In this document: piece by piece, positions 17,406-26,096 of the stretch
Numbering within the stretch: the stretch's first letter is position 1
How the letters are laid out: every line of letters begins with the position of its first letter
Source: Fontibacterium medardense
GTDB taxonomy: Bacteria; Pseudomonadota; Alphaproteobacteria; Pelagibacterales; Pelagibacteraceae
Direction of reading: 5' to 3'
NCBI GenBank assembly: GCA_965235075.1
Contig: OZ249404.1
Location: 620,001-684,000, forward strand
Length of the DNA stretch: 64,000 nt
Position numbers and translations under genes: made by a program
The notes under the pieces: model-generated
The model's input: the letters and a program-made list of their open reading frames with translations, nothing else
What the model was told of the DNA's origin: nothing
Database searches by the model: none

Positions 17406-17880
17406 GAATATAAATTGTGCTATTTAAATATAGCGCAAACGTTGACCAAGCAAAATAAGGAAGCATTAATACAACAGAAGGCTTACTATATTTTGAATAT
17501 AAAACCATTAAGTACAAAATAAAAAAAATAATGATTGAGATTATAAAGCTAGCGAGAAAAATTTTTTTATAATAAAAAAATACATAGCTCCAACTTGCAT
17601 TGATTAATAAGTGAATAAAATATACTGCTAAAATTTTATTTGAATGTTTGCTTTTTTTATAAGCAAGCCAAGCTGCAACTGACATCATTGCATAAAGTAA
17701 TGTCCACACTGGTCCAAAAATCCAATTGGGAGGATTAAATGCTGGTTTTACTAAATTAAAATACCAAGGATCTAATGCTGCTTTTGTTACAAATCCTGAT
17801 GGAAAAGTTATTAAAAAAGTAGCTAAAACAATTACAAATAAACTTAAATACCCTTGTGATTTTGATTTAGAATTTTTCAT
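17389..17880 (-). CDS. tspO: TspO/MBR family membrane protein
   Basis: A 163-residue protein with five membrane helices and the TspO signature region: WYFNLVKPAFNPPNWIFGPV (near 37-56) followed by W-T-L-L-Y-A-M-M-S-V-A-A-W. TspO proteins bind porphyrins and affect tetrapyrrole handling and stress responses; in alphaproteobacteria they act as sensors for oxygen or light-linked signals. The start is two bases after the stop of a small ORF that follows gcvP, so it may be read from the glycine cleavage transcript. Confidence 0.9.
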   Translation of the reverse strand: MKNSKSKSQGYLSLFVIVLATFLITFPSGFVTKAALDPWYFNLVKPAFNPPNWIFGPVWTLLYAMMSVAAWLAYKKSKHSNKILAVYFIHLLINASWSYVFFYYKKIFLASFIISIIIFFILYLMVLYSKYSKPSVVLMLPYFAWSTFALYLNSTIYILNSTY

Positions 17881-17882
17881 TA

Positions 17883-18041
17883 TTAACTTGTTGCTTTAAC
17901 ATATATTAACGCAAGGGCCGCCAATATATGTCCATAATAAGTTAGGTTAACAAAAACTCTTAAAATAAATTTATGATCATCTTTTATCTTAAGAAAATCA
18001 CAAAGAACATTGCCAGGATTATAAAGCAATTCTAGCTTCAA
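17883..18041 (-). CDS. Small ORF filling the gap between gcvP and tspO
   Basis: Directly after the gcvP TAA (18044-18042) the same frame stays open for 52 codons, ending two bases before the tspO ATG. With a TTG start at 18041 the product begins LKLELLYNPGNVLCDFLKIK (first residue read as Met) and ends in a hydrophobic segment HILAALALIYVK. A strong Shine-Dalgarno-like GAGAGGAAG sits 11 bases upstream, inside the gcvP end. I do not recognise a family. The alternative is a gcvP C-terminal extension cut off by a recent stop, or a chance frame. The exact fit between two genes is the main argument for a real gene. Confidence 0.4.
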   Translation of the reverse strand: MKLELLYNPGNVLCDFLKIKDDHKFILRVFVNLTYYGHILAALALIYVKATS

Positions 18042-20903
18042 TTAGGCGGCTTCCTCTCTATAACTATCTAAACTTGGGCAACTGCAAACAAGATTTCTAT
18101 CTCCATAAACGTTATCTACTCTTGAAACTGGAGACCAATATTTATTTGTCTTCAAATACTGTAGCGGATATGCCGCTTGTTCCCTTGTATACTTATGCTC
18201 CCAAACATCTGCTGAAAGTTCAAGGAATGGATGCGGAGCGTTTTTAAGTGGATTATCGTTTGTATCAAACACTTTATTTTTAACCATATTAATTTCTTTT
18301 TTAATATTAATTAATGCATCACAAAATCTATTTAATTCATTTAGACTTTCACTTTCCGTAGGCTCAACCATCAATGTACCAGCAACTGGCCAAGACATTG
18401 TTGGCGCATGGAAACCATAATCAATTAATCTTTTAGCAATATCCTCTTCACTCACACCTGTTTCTGTCTTAATAGATCTTAAATCAATAATACACTCATG
18501 AGCAACAAATCCATTTTTTCCTTTATATAAAGTACTAAATTGTTCTGACAATTTTTTTGACATGTAATTTGCATTTAAAATTGCAACTTGTGTTGCTTTT
18601 TTAAGACCTGCCGCTCCCATCATTTTTATATACATCCATGAGATTGGAAGAATGCTAGCGCTTCCCCACGGTGCAGCCGAGACTGCGCCCATGCCTGTGC
18701 TCGGTCCTGAATTTTGTTTTATAACCTGGTGATTTGGTAAAAATTTTTCTAAATGTTTAGAAACTCCTATAGGTCCCATTCCTGGCCCACCACCTCCATG
18801 AGGAATACAAAATGTTTTATGCAAATTCATATGACAAACATCAGGCCCAAATTTTCCAGGTTTTGCAATTCCAACAAGAGCATTTAGATTTGCTCCATCC
18901 ATGTAAACCTGTCCACCATTGTCATGAATGATTTTGCAAATATTAGTAATTTGTTCTTCAAACACTCCGTGTGTTGATGGATATGTTACCATTAAAGCCG
19001 CTAAATCTTTTGAGTACTCATTGGCTTTCTTTTTCAGATCTTCAAAATCAACATTTCCATCTTTATCGCAATTAATAACTATAACTTTCATTCCAGCCAT
19101 TTGTGCGCTTGCTGGATTTGTCCCATGTGCTGAACTTGGAATAAGGCAAACGTTTCTATTTTTATCACCTCTAGATAAATGATATTTTCTAATAACCATT
19201 AGACCAGCGTACTCCCCTTGTGCACCAGCATTAGGTTGAAGAGAAATTCCGCTAAAGCCAGTTATTTCAGAAAGCATTTTTGATAAATCATTAAACATAA
19301 AATGATAACCTTCTGCTTGATCTACTGGAGCAAATGGATGAAGCGCTCCAAATTCAGGCCAAGTTACCGGTATCATCTCTGCAACTGCATTTAATTTCAT
19401 AGTACAAGAACCTAAAGCAATCATTGATCTATTTAATGCAATATCTTTATCCTCTAGACGTTTTAAGTAACGAAGCATTTCGGTTTCTGAATGATAAGAA
19501 TTAAACACTTCGTGAGTTAAGTATTTTGACGTTCTTAAGAATTCTTTTGAAATCTGATCAATTTTAGTCTCTCTAGATATTTTTTCGTTAACACCAAATA
19601 CATCAAATAAATCTTTTAAATCAGTAATTTCTGAAGTTTCATCAAAAGAAATGCTAATTGAGTCTTCTAATTTTCTAATATTAATTTTTTTAGCTAAAGC
19701 TTTTTTATAAAAGTCTTCTGTTTCATCACCAGTAAATATAGTTACAGTATCAAAGTAATGCTGAGAGACTATTTTAAAATTATTTTTCTGCATTGCTTCT
19801 ACAAATAAATTTGCAATTCCAGCCGTACGTTCTGCTATTTTTTTTATACCTTCTGGTCCATGATAAATTCCAAATGCTACAGCCATGATAGAAAGTAGAG
19901 CTTGGGCGGTACAAATATTGCTAGTTGCTTTTTCTCTTCTAATATGTTGCTCACGAGTTTGTAGAGCCATTCTTAAAGCTTGTTTATTTTTTCTATCAAC
20001 GGATACACCAATAATTCTTCCAGGCATCGCTCTTTTAAATTCATCTTTAGTTGCAAAAAATGCAGCATGTGGGCCACCGTAACCCATGGGCACCCCAAAC
20101 CTTTGTGAATTTCCAACCACAATATCAGCGCCCATTTCTCCAGGTGGCTTAATTAAGGTTAAGGCAAGCAAATCAGTTACAACAATCGCTTTGCCTTTTT
20201 TGTTATGAATAATATCGATAATTTGCTTTAAGTTATAAATAGTACCAAGTGAGTCTGGATACTGAACAATCGCACATAGCAAATTATCTAATTTTGGAAG
20301 ATCCTCATCGTTATCTCCCACAATAATTTCAAGACCAAATGGTTCTGCTCTAGTTTTTACAACATCGATTGTTTGAAGATTGCATCTATTAGAAATAAAA
20401 ATTTTATTTAAATTTTCTGGATTAATTCTTTGACACAAACCAACAGCTTCAGCGGCTGCAGTTCCTTCATCAAGGAGTGACGCATTTGCAATATCCATTT
20501 TAGTAAGATCAATAATCATCTGTTGAAAATTTAATAACATCTCTAATCTTCCTTGAGCAACTTCTGGCTGATAAGGGGTATAGGCAGTATACCAACCTGG
20601 ATTTTCTAAAATATTTCTTAAAATAACATTTGGGGTAATAGTTCCGAAGTACCCGGCTCCTAAATAATTTTTATAAATTTTATTCTTTTGAACAATTTGC
20701 TTTAATAATTTAAGAGCTTTATCTTCTGAAATAGCATCGTCTAACTTTAACTCTTCTTTTTCTAAAATTTTATCTGGAACTATTTTCTGAATAAGCCCTT
20801 CTAGTGATTTAACGTGTAAATATGAAAGCATAGTTTTGATATGCTCATCTGATGGACCTATATGACGTCCTATAAATTCTTTAGAATTAGTTAGATCTTT
20901 CAT
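18042..20903 (-). CDS. gcvP: Glycine dehydrogenase (decarboxylating), P protein
   Basis: A 953-residue single-chain P protein of full family length, with duplicated aminotransferase-like halves. PLP binding is marked by the MNLHKTFCIPHGGGGPGMGP region near residue 700, where the Lys forms the Schiff base. It decarboxylates glycine and passes the aminomethyl group to the lipoyl arm of GcvH. The start shares one base with the gcvH stop. A 52-codon in-frame ORF follows its stop. The operon is controlled by the glycine riboswitch ahead of gcvT. Confidence 0.97.
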   Translation of the reverse strand: MKDLTNSKEFIGRHIGPSDEHIKTMLSYLHVKSLEGLIQKIVPDKILEKEELKLDDAISEDKALKLLKQIVQKNKIYKNYLGAGYFGTITPNVILRNILENPGWYTAYTPYQPEVAQGRLEMLLNFQQMIIDLTKMDIANASLLDEGTAAAEAVGLCQRINPENLNKIFISNRCNLQTIDVVKTRAEPFGLEIIVGDNDEDLPKLDNLLCAIVQYPDSLGTIYNLKQIIDIIHNKKGKAIVVTDLLALTLIKPPGEMGADIVVGNSQRFGVPMGYGGPHAAFFATKDEFKRAMPGRIIGVSVDRKNKQALRMALQTREQHIRREKATSNICTAQALLSIMAVAFGIYHGPEGIKKIAERTAGIANLFVEAMQKNNFKIVSQHYFDTVTIFTGDETEDFYKKALAKKINIRKLEDSISISFDETSEITDLKDLFDVFGVNEKISRETKIDQISKEFLRTSKYLTHEVFNSYHSETEMLRYLKRLEDKDIALNRSMIALGSCTMKLNAVAEMIPVTWPEFGALHPFAPVDQAEGYHFMFNDLSKMLSEITGFSGISLQPNAGAQGEYAGLMVIRKYHLSRGDKNRNVCLIPSSAHGTNPASAQMAGMKVIVINCDKDGNVDFEDLKKKANEYSKDLAALMVTYPSTHGVFEEQITNICKIIHDNGGQVYMDGANLNALVGIAKPGKFGPDVCHMNLHKTFCIPHGGGGPGMGPIGVSKHLEKFLPNHQVIKQNSGPSTGMGAVSAAPWGSASILPISWMYIKMMGAAGLKKATQVAILNANYMSKKLSEQFSTLYKGKNGFVAHECIIDLRSIKTETGVSEEDIAKRLIDYGFHAPTMSWPVAGTLMVEPTESESLNELNRFCDALINIKKEINMVKNKVFDTNDNPLKNAPHPFLELSADVWEHKYTREQAAYPLQYLKTNKYWSPVSRVDNVYGDRNLVCSCPSLDSYREEAA

Positions 20904-21283
20904 TAATTTGGGTTTTCTGTTGCATATTTTTCATAATCACTCTTATTCATTAGGTCTTTAAGTTCATTCTGATCTTTTATTGTAATTTTAAAAAACCAAC
21001 CTGAACTTTCTGGATCTTTATTTACAAGTGATGGATCTGTAACGATTGCCTCATTGGACTCTTTGATATCTCCTGTAAGAGGTGAATAAACATCACTTGC
21101 GGCTTTTACAGATTCAACAACTGCAGCTGGATCGTCTTTTTTAAAAGATTTTCCTGCAGCAGGAACTTCTGCAAATACAATGTCTCCTAACTGGGAAGCT
21201 GCATGCGCAGTAATTCCAACTGTTGCAACACTACCATTCACTTCTAGCCATTCATGCTTCTTTGAGTATTTTTTTTCAGTCAT
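20903..21283 (-). CDS. gcvH: Glycine cleavage system H protein
   Basis: A 126-residue lipoyl carrier. The lipoylated Lys is in AAVVESVKAASDVYSPLTGD (about residues 47-66), in the conserved ESVKAASD context, and the C-terminal WFFKI strand is typical. It shuttles the aminomethyl group from the P protein to the T protein and electrons to lipoamide dehydrogenase. The gene sits two bases after gcvT and overlaps gcvP by one base, so the three subunits are tightly coupled. Confidence 0.97.
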   Translation of the reverse strand: MTEKKYSKKHEWLEVNGSVATVGITAHAASQLGDIVFAEVPAAGKSFKKDDPAAVVESVKAASDVYSPLTGDIKESNEAIVTDPSLVNKDPESSGWFFKITIKDQNELKDLMNKSDYEKYATENPN

Positions 21284-21285
21284 GT

Positions 21286-22410
21286 TTAATTTTTTACGTA
21301 ACTTTTTTTATAAAAAGGAAGTTTACTAATAACTCCTTGCACCATATTTTCTCTAACTTTCAAGATTACTTTCGTACCCACTTTTGACTGATCGTAATCA
21401 ACATATCCCATGGCAATCGGTCCGTTCACGCTTGGGCCGAAACCTCCACTAGTTACATGTCCTATTTCTTTTTGATCGTTTGAGAAAATCCTTGTACCTT
21501 CTCTTGCAATAATTTTACCTTCTGGTCTTATTCCAACCCTAATTTTTTTAGGCTTATTTTTAATTTGATCTAAAATTATTTTATCTCCTAAAAATCCACC
21601 TTTTTCTTTTTTTGTTTTAGGAATTGCCCAAGACAAAGCACCTTCAACCGGGGTAGTTTTGGTATCAATATCATGACCATATAAACAAAGTCCGGCTTCT
21701 AATCTTAATGAGTCTCTTGCACCAAGTCCTATAAGTTTAGCCTCGGACACTCTCATAATATCTTGAGTTAATTCTTGAGCATCTTCATTTTTTATAGAAA
21801 CTTCAAAACCATCCTCGCCTGTATATCCCGATCTTGTTATAAAAATTTTTTTCTTATTATATTCAAAATAATTTCCATACATAAAATTAAGTTTTGAAAT
21901 ATCTTTAAAAATTTTTTCCATAGCATCTACTGCTTTTGGTCCTTGAATTGCAATTAACGATAAATCATCTCTTAGAACAGCAGTAAAACCCTCGCCTATT
22001 GAATCTTTAATAATTTTCGCGTCATTATCTTTGCATGCTGCATTAAGTACTATCTTAATTCCTGTATCAACCCTGGTTACAATTAAATCATCTTCGATTC
22101 CACCTTTGTCATTTAGTAGAAATGAATATTTAGATTGATTATTTTCAATTGCAGAAAAGTCTAATGGAATTATTTTTTCAAGATAAGGAAAAATACTACT
22201 ACTACATTCTATCTTTAGTTGGCCCATGTGAGAGACGTCAAAAATTCCTATAGAATTTCTAGTATGTGTATGCTCTTGAATAATCCCATCTTGATATTGA
22301 ATGGGCATTTCATAACCTGCAAAATTTACAAGTTTAGCGCCAGAATTTTTATGAAATTCATGTAACGAAGTTTTACCAGTTTGTTTTAATTCTGTATTAG
22401 CCGCACTCAT
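21286..22410 (-). CDS. gcvT: Glycine cleavage system T protein (aminomethyltransferase)
   Basis: A 374-residue folate-binding enzyme of the GcvT family. Motifs include HTHTRNSIGIFDVSHMGQ (about 47-64, the catalytic Asp region), ITRSGYTGEDGFE near 193-205 and GLGARDSLRLEAGLCLYGHD near 228-247. It releases ammonia and forms 5,10-methylene-tetrahydrofolate, which can feed metF in this same window. It is the first gene of the operon; its leader carries the tandem glycine riboswitch, and an AGGAG site 13 bases ahead of the ATG overlaps a riboswitch stem. Confidence 0.97.
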   Translation of the reverse strand: MSAANTELKQTGKTSLHEFHKNSGAKLVNFAGYEMPIQYQDGIIQEHTHTRNSIGIFDVSHMGQLKIECSSSIFPYLEKIIPLDFSAIENNQSKYSFLLNDKGGIEDDLIVTRVDTGIKIVLNAACKDNDAKIIKDSIGEGFTAVLRDDLSLIAIQGPKAVDAMEKIFKDISKLNFMYGNYFEYNKKKIFITRSGYTGEDGFEVSIKNEDAQELTQDIMRVSEAKLIGLGARDSLRLEAGLCLYGHDIDTKTTPVEGALSWAIPKTKKEKGGFLGDKIILDQIKNKPKKIRVGIRPEGKIIAREGTRIFSNDQKEIGHVTSGGFGPSVNGPIAMGYVDYDQSKVGTKVILKVRENMVQGVISKLPFYKKSYVKN

Positions 22411-22414
22411 AAAT

Positions 22415-22584
22415 ATTATATAACTCCTGTTTTAAGCGGCCCATCTGTATGTTTACCTGAGAGTGTTGCTCCGTCGGTGAAGTTTTAAACTTTCTTTCCA
22501 GAGTTATATAATTGTAAGGTCCTTTTACCTGAGAGTTTCCTGGGCTGTTGCTCCTTCGGTGCCTTCGAGAGGTCTCTTCCCTAC
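22415..22584 (-). ncRNA. Tandem glycine riboswitch ahead of gcvT
   Basis: Two glycine aptamers are read on the minus strand. Aptamer I (about 22584-22515) is closed by GUAGGG/CCUUAC and contains CACCGAAGGAGCAAC and CUCUCAGGUAAAAGGAC. Aptamer II (about 22513-22415) contains CACCGACGGAGCAAC and CUCUCAGGUAAACAUACAG and is closed by a perfect 12-bp helix, ATTATATAACTC (22513-22502) with GAGTTATATAAT (22426-22415). One base separates the aptamers. The right arm of the 12-bp helix includes three bases of the gcvT AGGAG site at 22428-22424, suggesting control of translation start. The gap between gcvT and the next gene (22411-22725) otherwise holds two divergent promoters. Confidence 0.93.
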
Positions 22585-22590
22585 GAATCC

Positions 22591-22620
22591 AATATTCCTT
22601 TAAGCAACGTTAAAAGTCAA
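22591..22620 (-). promoter_or_regulatory. Candidate promoter of the gcvTHP operon
   Basis: On the minus strand TTGACT (22620-22615) is followed by an 18-base spacer and AATATT (22596-22591). The predicted start of transcription, about seven bases on, falls at 22584, exactly where the P1 helix of aptamer I begins. That agreement is the main support. Confidence 0.45.
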
Positions 22621-22725
22621 TTTGAATCATAGTAATAAATATAATGCTGTGGAAAACAAAAGTTTTACTAATGATATAATTACACCTAAGAGTAGTATAT
22701 CTAATTTAATCAGGTTTTTAAAAAT

Positions 22726-23490
22726 ATGAAATTAGGTTTTATTGGCGTTGGAAAGATAGCGACTTCAGTTATTGAGGGAATTTTTAATTCAAAAATAAAC
22801 ATCAAAGAGATTATCCTTTCTCCAAAAAACAGACAAAATACTAACTCTTTAAGAAATAAATTTAAAAAAATTAAAATTGCAAAATCTAATCAAGATGTAT
22901 TAGATAAATCTAATTGGGTTGTGCTTTCTATCACTCCAAAAGTTGGAAAGCAGATATTAAAAAAATTAAAGTTTAAAAAAAATCATATAGTTTTAAACTT
23001 TATGTCTACCATTCATAACCAAGAACTAAAAAAAATAATATTTCCAGCTAGACAAATATTTAAAATAGCTCCTCTACCTATGATTAAATACAATGTTGGG
23101 CCTATTATTATATATCCAAAGAATAAAACCATTGAAAACTTTTTTAATAAACTTGGGAAAGTTGTTTCCACAAGCAATGAAAAAGAAAATAAAAAATTAT
23201 GGGTAATGACTTCATTTATGGCAACTTATTTTGAAATATTTAATACCGCACATAAATGGTTTTTAAGAAAAGGAATTAATAAAAATAAATCTATGGAATA
23301 TCTAATTCATTTATTTAAAGCTCTAAATAATGAAACTATAAAAAATTCAAACTATTCAATGGATAAAATGATTAAAGAATTTCAAACTAAGGGCGGTATT
23401 AATGAAGAGCTTTTAAACAAAGCAAAAAAATCTGGAGTATTTAAAAATCTAAATAAAGGTTTTGATAAAATTTATAACCGAGTAAAATAA
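22726..23490 (+). CDS. Pyrroline-5-carboxylate reductase-like NAD(P)-dependent dehydrogenase
   Basis: A 254-residue protein with a ProC-type Rossmann start, GFIGVGKIATSVIEGI (residues 4-19), followed by the SPKNRQN and NWVVLSITP segments and an all-alpha C-terminal domain. ProC makes proline from pyrroline-5-carboxylate. The sequence is divergent, unusually rich in Lys and Asn, and the usual C-terminal proline-site motif is not clear, so a related imino or beta-hydroxy acid reductase cannot be excluded. It is divergent from gcvT and ends three bases before the convergent pdxH gene. Confidence 0.65.
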   Translation: MKLGFIGVGKIATSVIEGIFNSKINIKEIILSPKNRQNTNSLRNKFKKIKIAKSNQDVLDKSNWVVLSITPKVGKQILKKLKFKKNHIVLNFMSTIHNQELKKIIFPARQIFKIAPLPMIKYNVGPIIIYPKNKTIENFFNKLGKVVSTSNEKENKKLWVMTSFMATYFEIFNTAHKWFLRKGINKNKSMEYLIHLFKALNNETIKNSNYSMDKMIKEFQTKGGINEELLNKAKKSGVFKNLNKGFDKIYNRVK

Positions 23491-23492
23491 TC

Positions 23493-24128
23493 TTAAGGAT
23501 ATAAAATTTCCTTTACCCAACGAGATCCTAATCTTTTATATCTAAGTCTTTCATGAATTCTATTTTGTCCATCTAACCAAAATTCAACTTCATTTGCTTT
23601 TAAAGCAAAACCTGACCAGTAAGGGGGTCTTGGAACTTTTTTATGACTTGGAAATTTTTTTTTATATTCTTTAATTCTATTCATTAAATCTGATCTAGTT
23701 TCCATAGGCCTAGACTGTATAGATGCCCAAGCGCCTATCCTGCTTCCATAGGGTCTTGAATTATAATATTTATCAGCAACTTTTCCTGGAACTTTTGCAA
23801 TTGAGCCTTCAATTCTTATTTGTCTTCTTATACTTTTCCAATGAAAGCACATTGAAGCTTTTGGATTACTCTTCAATTCATTGCTTTTTTTACTATTCAA
23901 ATTTGTATAGAAAATAAATTCTTTATTAGTTAATCCTTTAAGAAGCACCATACGAACCGATGGCTGTTTTTTACGATTAACTGTTGCAAGCGCTAGAGCA
24001 TTTGGGTCATTAATTTCTGTTTTTTTGGCTTTTGCCATCCAAGCTTTGAATAGATCAAATGGATTTTTCTTATTTAAAAAACATGAATTGAGTCCAGCTT
24101 TGTTCGATTTATATTTTTTTTGATTCAT
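23493..24128 (-). CDS. pdxH: Pyridoxamine 5'-phosphate oxidase
   Basis: A 211-residue flavin enzyme of the normal PdxH length. Visible are the FMN-binding stretch PSVRMVLLKG (55-64), FYTNLNSKKSNEL, AMCFHWKSIRRQIRIEG, the RPYGSRIGAWASIQSRPM region and the C-terminal RLGSRWVKEILYP-type ending that contacts the substrate. It oxidises pyridoxine or pyridoxamine phosphate to pyridoxal phosphate, the cofactor of GcvP and MetZ in this window. It is divergent from aroC across 33 bp. Confidence 0.93.
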   Translation of the reverse strand: MNQKKYKSNKAGLNSCFLNKKNPFDLFKAWMAKAKKTEINDPNALALATVNRKKQPSVRMVLLKGLTNKEFIFYTNLNSKKSNELKSNPKASMCFHWKSIRRQIRIEGSIAKVPGKVADKYYNSRPYGSRIGAWASIQSRPMETRSDLMNRIKEYKKKFPSHKKVPRPPYWSGFALKANEVEFWLDGQNRIHERLRYKRLGSRWVKEILYP

Positions 24129-24161
24129 AAATAACTAAAAATACCTTATAAAATATATTTA

Positions 24162-25247
24162 ATGTCATTTAATACTTTTGGAAAGCTATTTAGATTTACT
24201 ACATGGGGAGAATCCCATGGTCCTGCAATAGGCTGCGTGGTTGATGGCTGTCCGCCAAATATCTCTATTTCTGAAAAAGATGTTCAAGTTGAGCTTAATA
24301 AGCGAAGACCTGGCCAATCAAAATTTGTAACTCAAAGAAAAGAGAAAGATCTGGTGCAAATATTATCTGGTGTGTTTCAAGGAAAAACCACTGGAACGCC
24401 AATATCAATGATCATCTTTAATGAAGACACTAAGTCTAGAGACTATGAAAGTATTAAAGATAAATTTAGACCAGGACACGCAGATTTTACTTATTTTATG
24501 AAGTACGGAAACCGTGACTTTAGAGGTGGCGGAAGGCAATCTGCTAGAGAAACTGCTTCGCGAGTTGCAGCTGGTGCCATTGCTAAAGTTGTTTTAAATA
24601 AATTGCTTGGAAAAAAATTCTCCATTATTGGTGGGGTTACACAAATAGGTCCATTGATGATTGATCGCAATCTTTGGAATGATAAAGAAATTAGAAAAAA
24701 TCCTTTCTTTTGTCCTGATAAAGAAACTGTGCCTGTGTGGGAGCAATACTTGTTAGATATTAGAAAAGCTGGAAGTTCATGTGGTGCTGTTATTGAACTT
24801 AGAGCTAAAGGAGTTCCAGTTGGACTGGGTGCTCCTATTTATTCAAAGCTTGATCAAGATATTGCTGCAGGACTTATGAGTATCAATGCAGTTAAAGGTG
24901 TGAACATTGGCGCTGGCATGAATGCTGCAAGCTTAACAGGCGAAACTAATTCTGATGAAATAAGATCTAAAAGCGGTAAAGCAAAATTCTTATCTAATAA
25001 TGCAGGTGGAATTTTAGGTGGAATTTCTACAGGACAAGAAATTATTGCATCGTTTGCAGTTAAACCAACATCTTCAATTTTAAACACTCGTGACACTATT
25101 GATACTAAAGGAAAAAATACAAAAATTTCTGTTCGTGGCAGACATGATCCTTGTGTTGGAATTCGAGCTGTTCCAATTGGTGAAGCTATGCTTGCATGCA
25201 TTTTACTAGATCATTTGATGATGCACCGAGCACAATGCGGTAACTAG
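24162..25247 (+). CDS. aroC: Chorismate synthase
   Basis: A 361-residue enzyme starting MSFNTFGKLFRFTTWGESHG, the conserved AroC N-terminus, with RPGHADFTY (about 108-116), the RDFRGGGRQSARETASRVAAGA signature and the C-terminal RGRHDPCVGIRAVPIGEAM. It converts EPSP to chorismate with reduced FMN, ending the shikimate pathway to aromatic amino acids and ubiquinone. It is followed after three bases by the rhomboid gene on the same strand. Confidence 0.96.
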   Translation: MSFNTFGKLFRFTTWGESHGPAIGCVVDGCPPNISISEKDVQVELNKRRPGQSKFVTQRKEKDLVQILSGVFQGKTTGTPISMIIFNEDTKSRDYESIKDKFRPGHADFTYFMKYGNRDFRGGGRQSARETASRVAAGAIAKVVLNKLLGKKFSIIGGVTQIGPLMIDRNLWNDKEIRKNPFFCPDKETVPVWEQYLLDIRKAGSSCGAVIELRAKGVPVGLGAPIYSKLDQDIAAGLMSINAVKGVNIGAGMNAASLTGETNSDEIRSKSGKAKFLSNNAGGILGGISTGQEIIASFAVKPTSSILNTRDTIDTKGKNTKISVRGRHDPCVGIRAVPIGEAMLACILLDHLMMHRAQCGN

Positions 25248-25250
25248 TTT

Positions 25251-25988
25251 GTGATCCCATTAAAAGACGAGAACAGTACCCTTTCAACTCCAATACTAAG
25301 TTACACAATAATAGGAATTTGCGTTATAGTTTTTTTAATACAAATAAGTTCTCCTGGTTTTAATAATGGAAGTTTATTTTACTCTTATGGAGTGGTTCCA
25401 GCTTCGCTTCTCGGCACTGAATCTTTGCCAAATGATTTAAATAAAATTGATCCATATCTTACTTTGATTACGTCAATGTTTATGCATGGAGGTTTTATGC
25501 ATTTAATAGGAAATATGCTTTATATGTGGATCTTTGCTGACAATATTGAAGATGATATTGGAAAAGTAAAATTTGTTTTATTTTATTTGGCATCAGGAAT
25601 TGCAGCTGCAATGACTCAGGTTTATTTAAATGTAAACTCAACTATACCAATGGTTGGGGCAAGCGGAGCAATTAGCGGTGTACTAGGGGCTTATATGGTT
25701 AGATATCCAAAAAATAAAGTTTTGGTATTAATACCATTTGGATTTTTTACTCAAATGGTGAGAATTCCTGCAATGTTTGTTTTAGGATTTTGGTTTATCT
25801 TACAATTTATTAGCTCAAGTGGAAGCTCTGGTCAGGGCGGAGTTGCTTATGGAGCTCATATTGGAGGATTTGTGTTTGGAGCAGTTGTAATGTTTTTCTT
25901 TGGTAATTTTTTAATTCCTCAAAAACCATTCTTTAAAGCTCTTAACGAAAAAGACGGTAAGAAAAAAAATCCCTGGATACAGGACTAA
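25251..25988 (+). CDS. Rhomboid-family intramembrane serine protease
   Basis: A 245-residue membrane protein with about six helices. The catalytic dyad is visible as Ser138 in GASGA and His203 in GAHIGG, and the HLIGNMLYMWIF helix (84-95) carries the oxyanion-side His and Asn. Rhomboids cut transmembrane substrates; the bacterial targets are mostly unknown, with membrane-protein quality control a common role. Translation begins with GTG at 25251, three bases after the aroC stop, and a short hairpin lies after its end. Confidence 0.9.
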   Translation: MIPLKDENSTLSTPILSYTIIGICVIVFLIQISSPGFNNGSLFYSYGVVPASLLGTESLPNDLNKIDPYLTLITSMFMHGGFMHLIGNMLYMWIFADNIEDDIGKVKFVLFYLASGIAAAMTQVYLNVNSTIPMVGASGAISGVLGAYMVRYPKNKVLVLIPFGFFTQMVRIPAMFVLGFWFILQFISSSGSSGQGGVAYGAHIGGFVFGAVVMFFFGNFLIPQKPFFKALNEKDGKKKNPWIQD

Positions 25989-26043
25989 GTTACCCACATA
26001 AAATAACAGTAAAATTAGATGAATGTTCTCGTTTTGATTCCCT

Positions 26044-26065
26044 TTTGATTCCATTTTGAATCAAA
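26044..26065. terminator. Weak hairpin between convergent rhomboid and acnA genes
   Basis: TTTGATTC (26044-26051) and GAATCAAA (26058-26065) form an 8-bp stem with a six-base loop, in the 108-bp gap between the two convergent genes. The stem is AT-rich and the T-run that follows on the plus strand is short, so termination activity is uncertain. A direct copy of TTGATTCC precedes the left arm. Confidence 0.35.
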
Positions 26066-26096
26066 TTTTCTACTTTTAAGGGTTTATGTGGATAAT

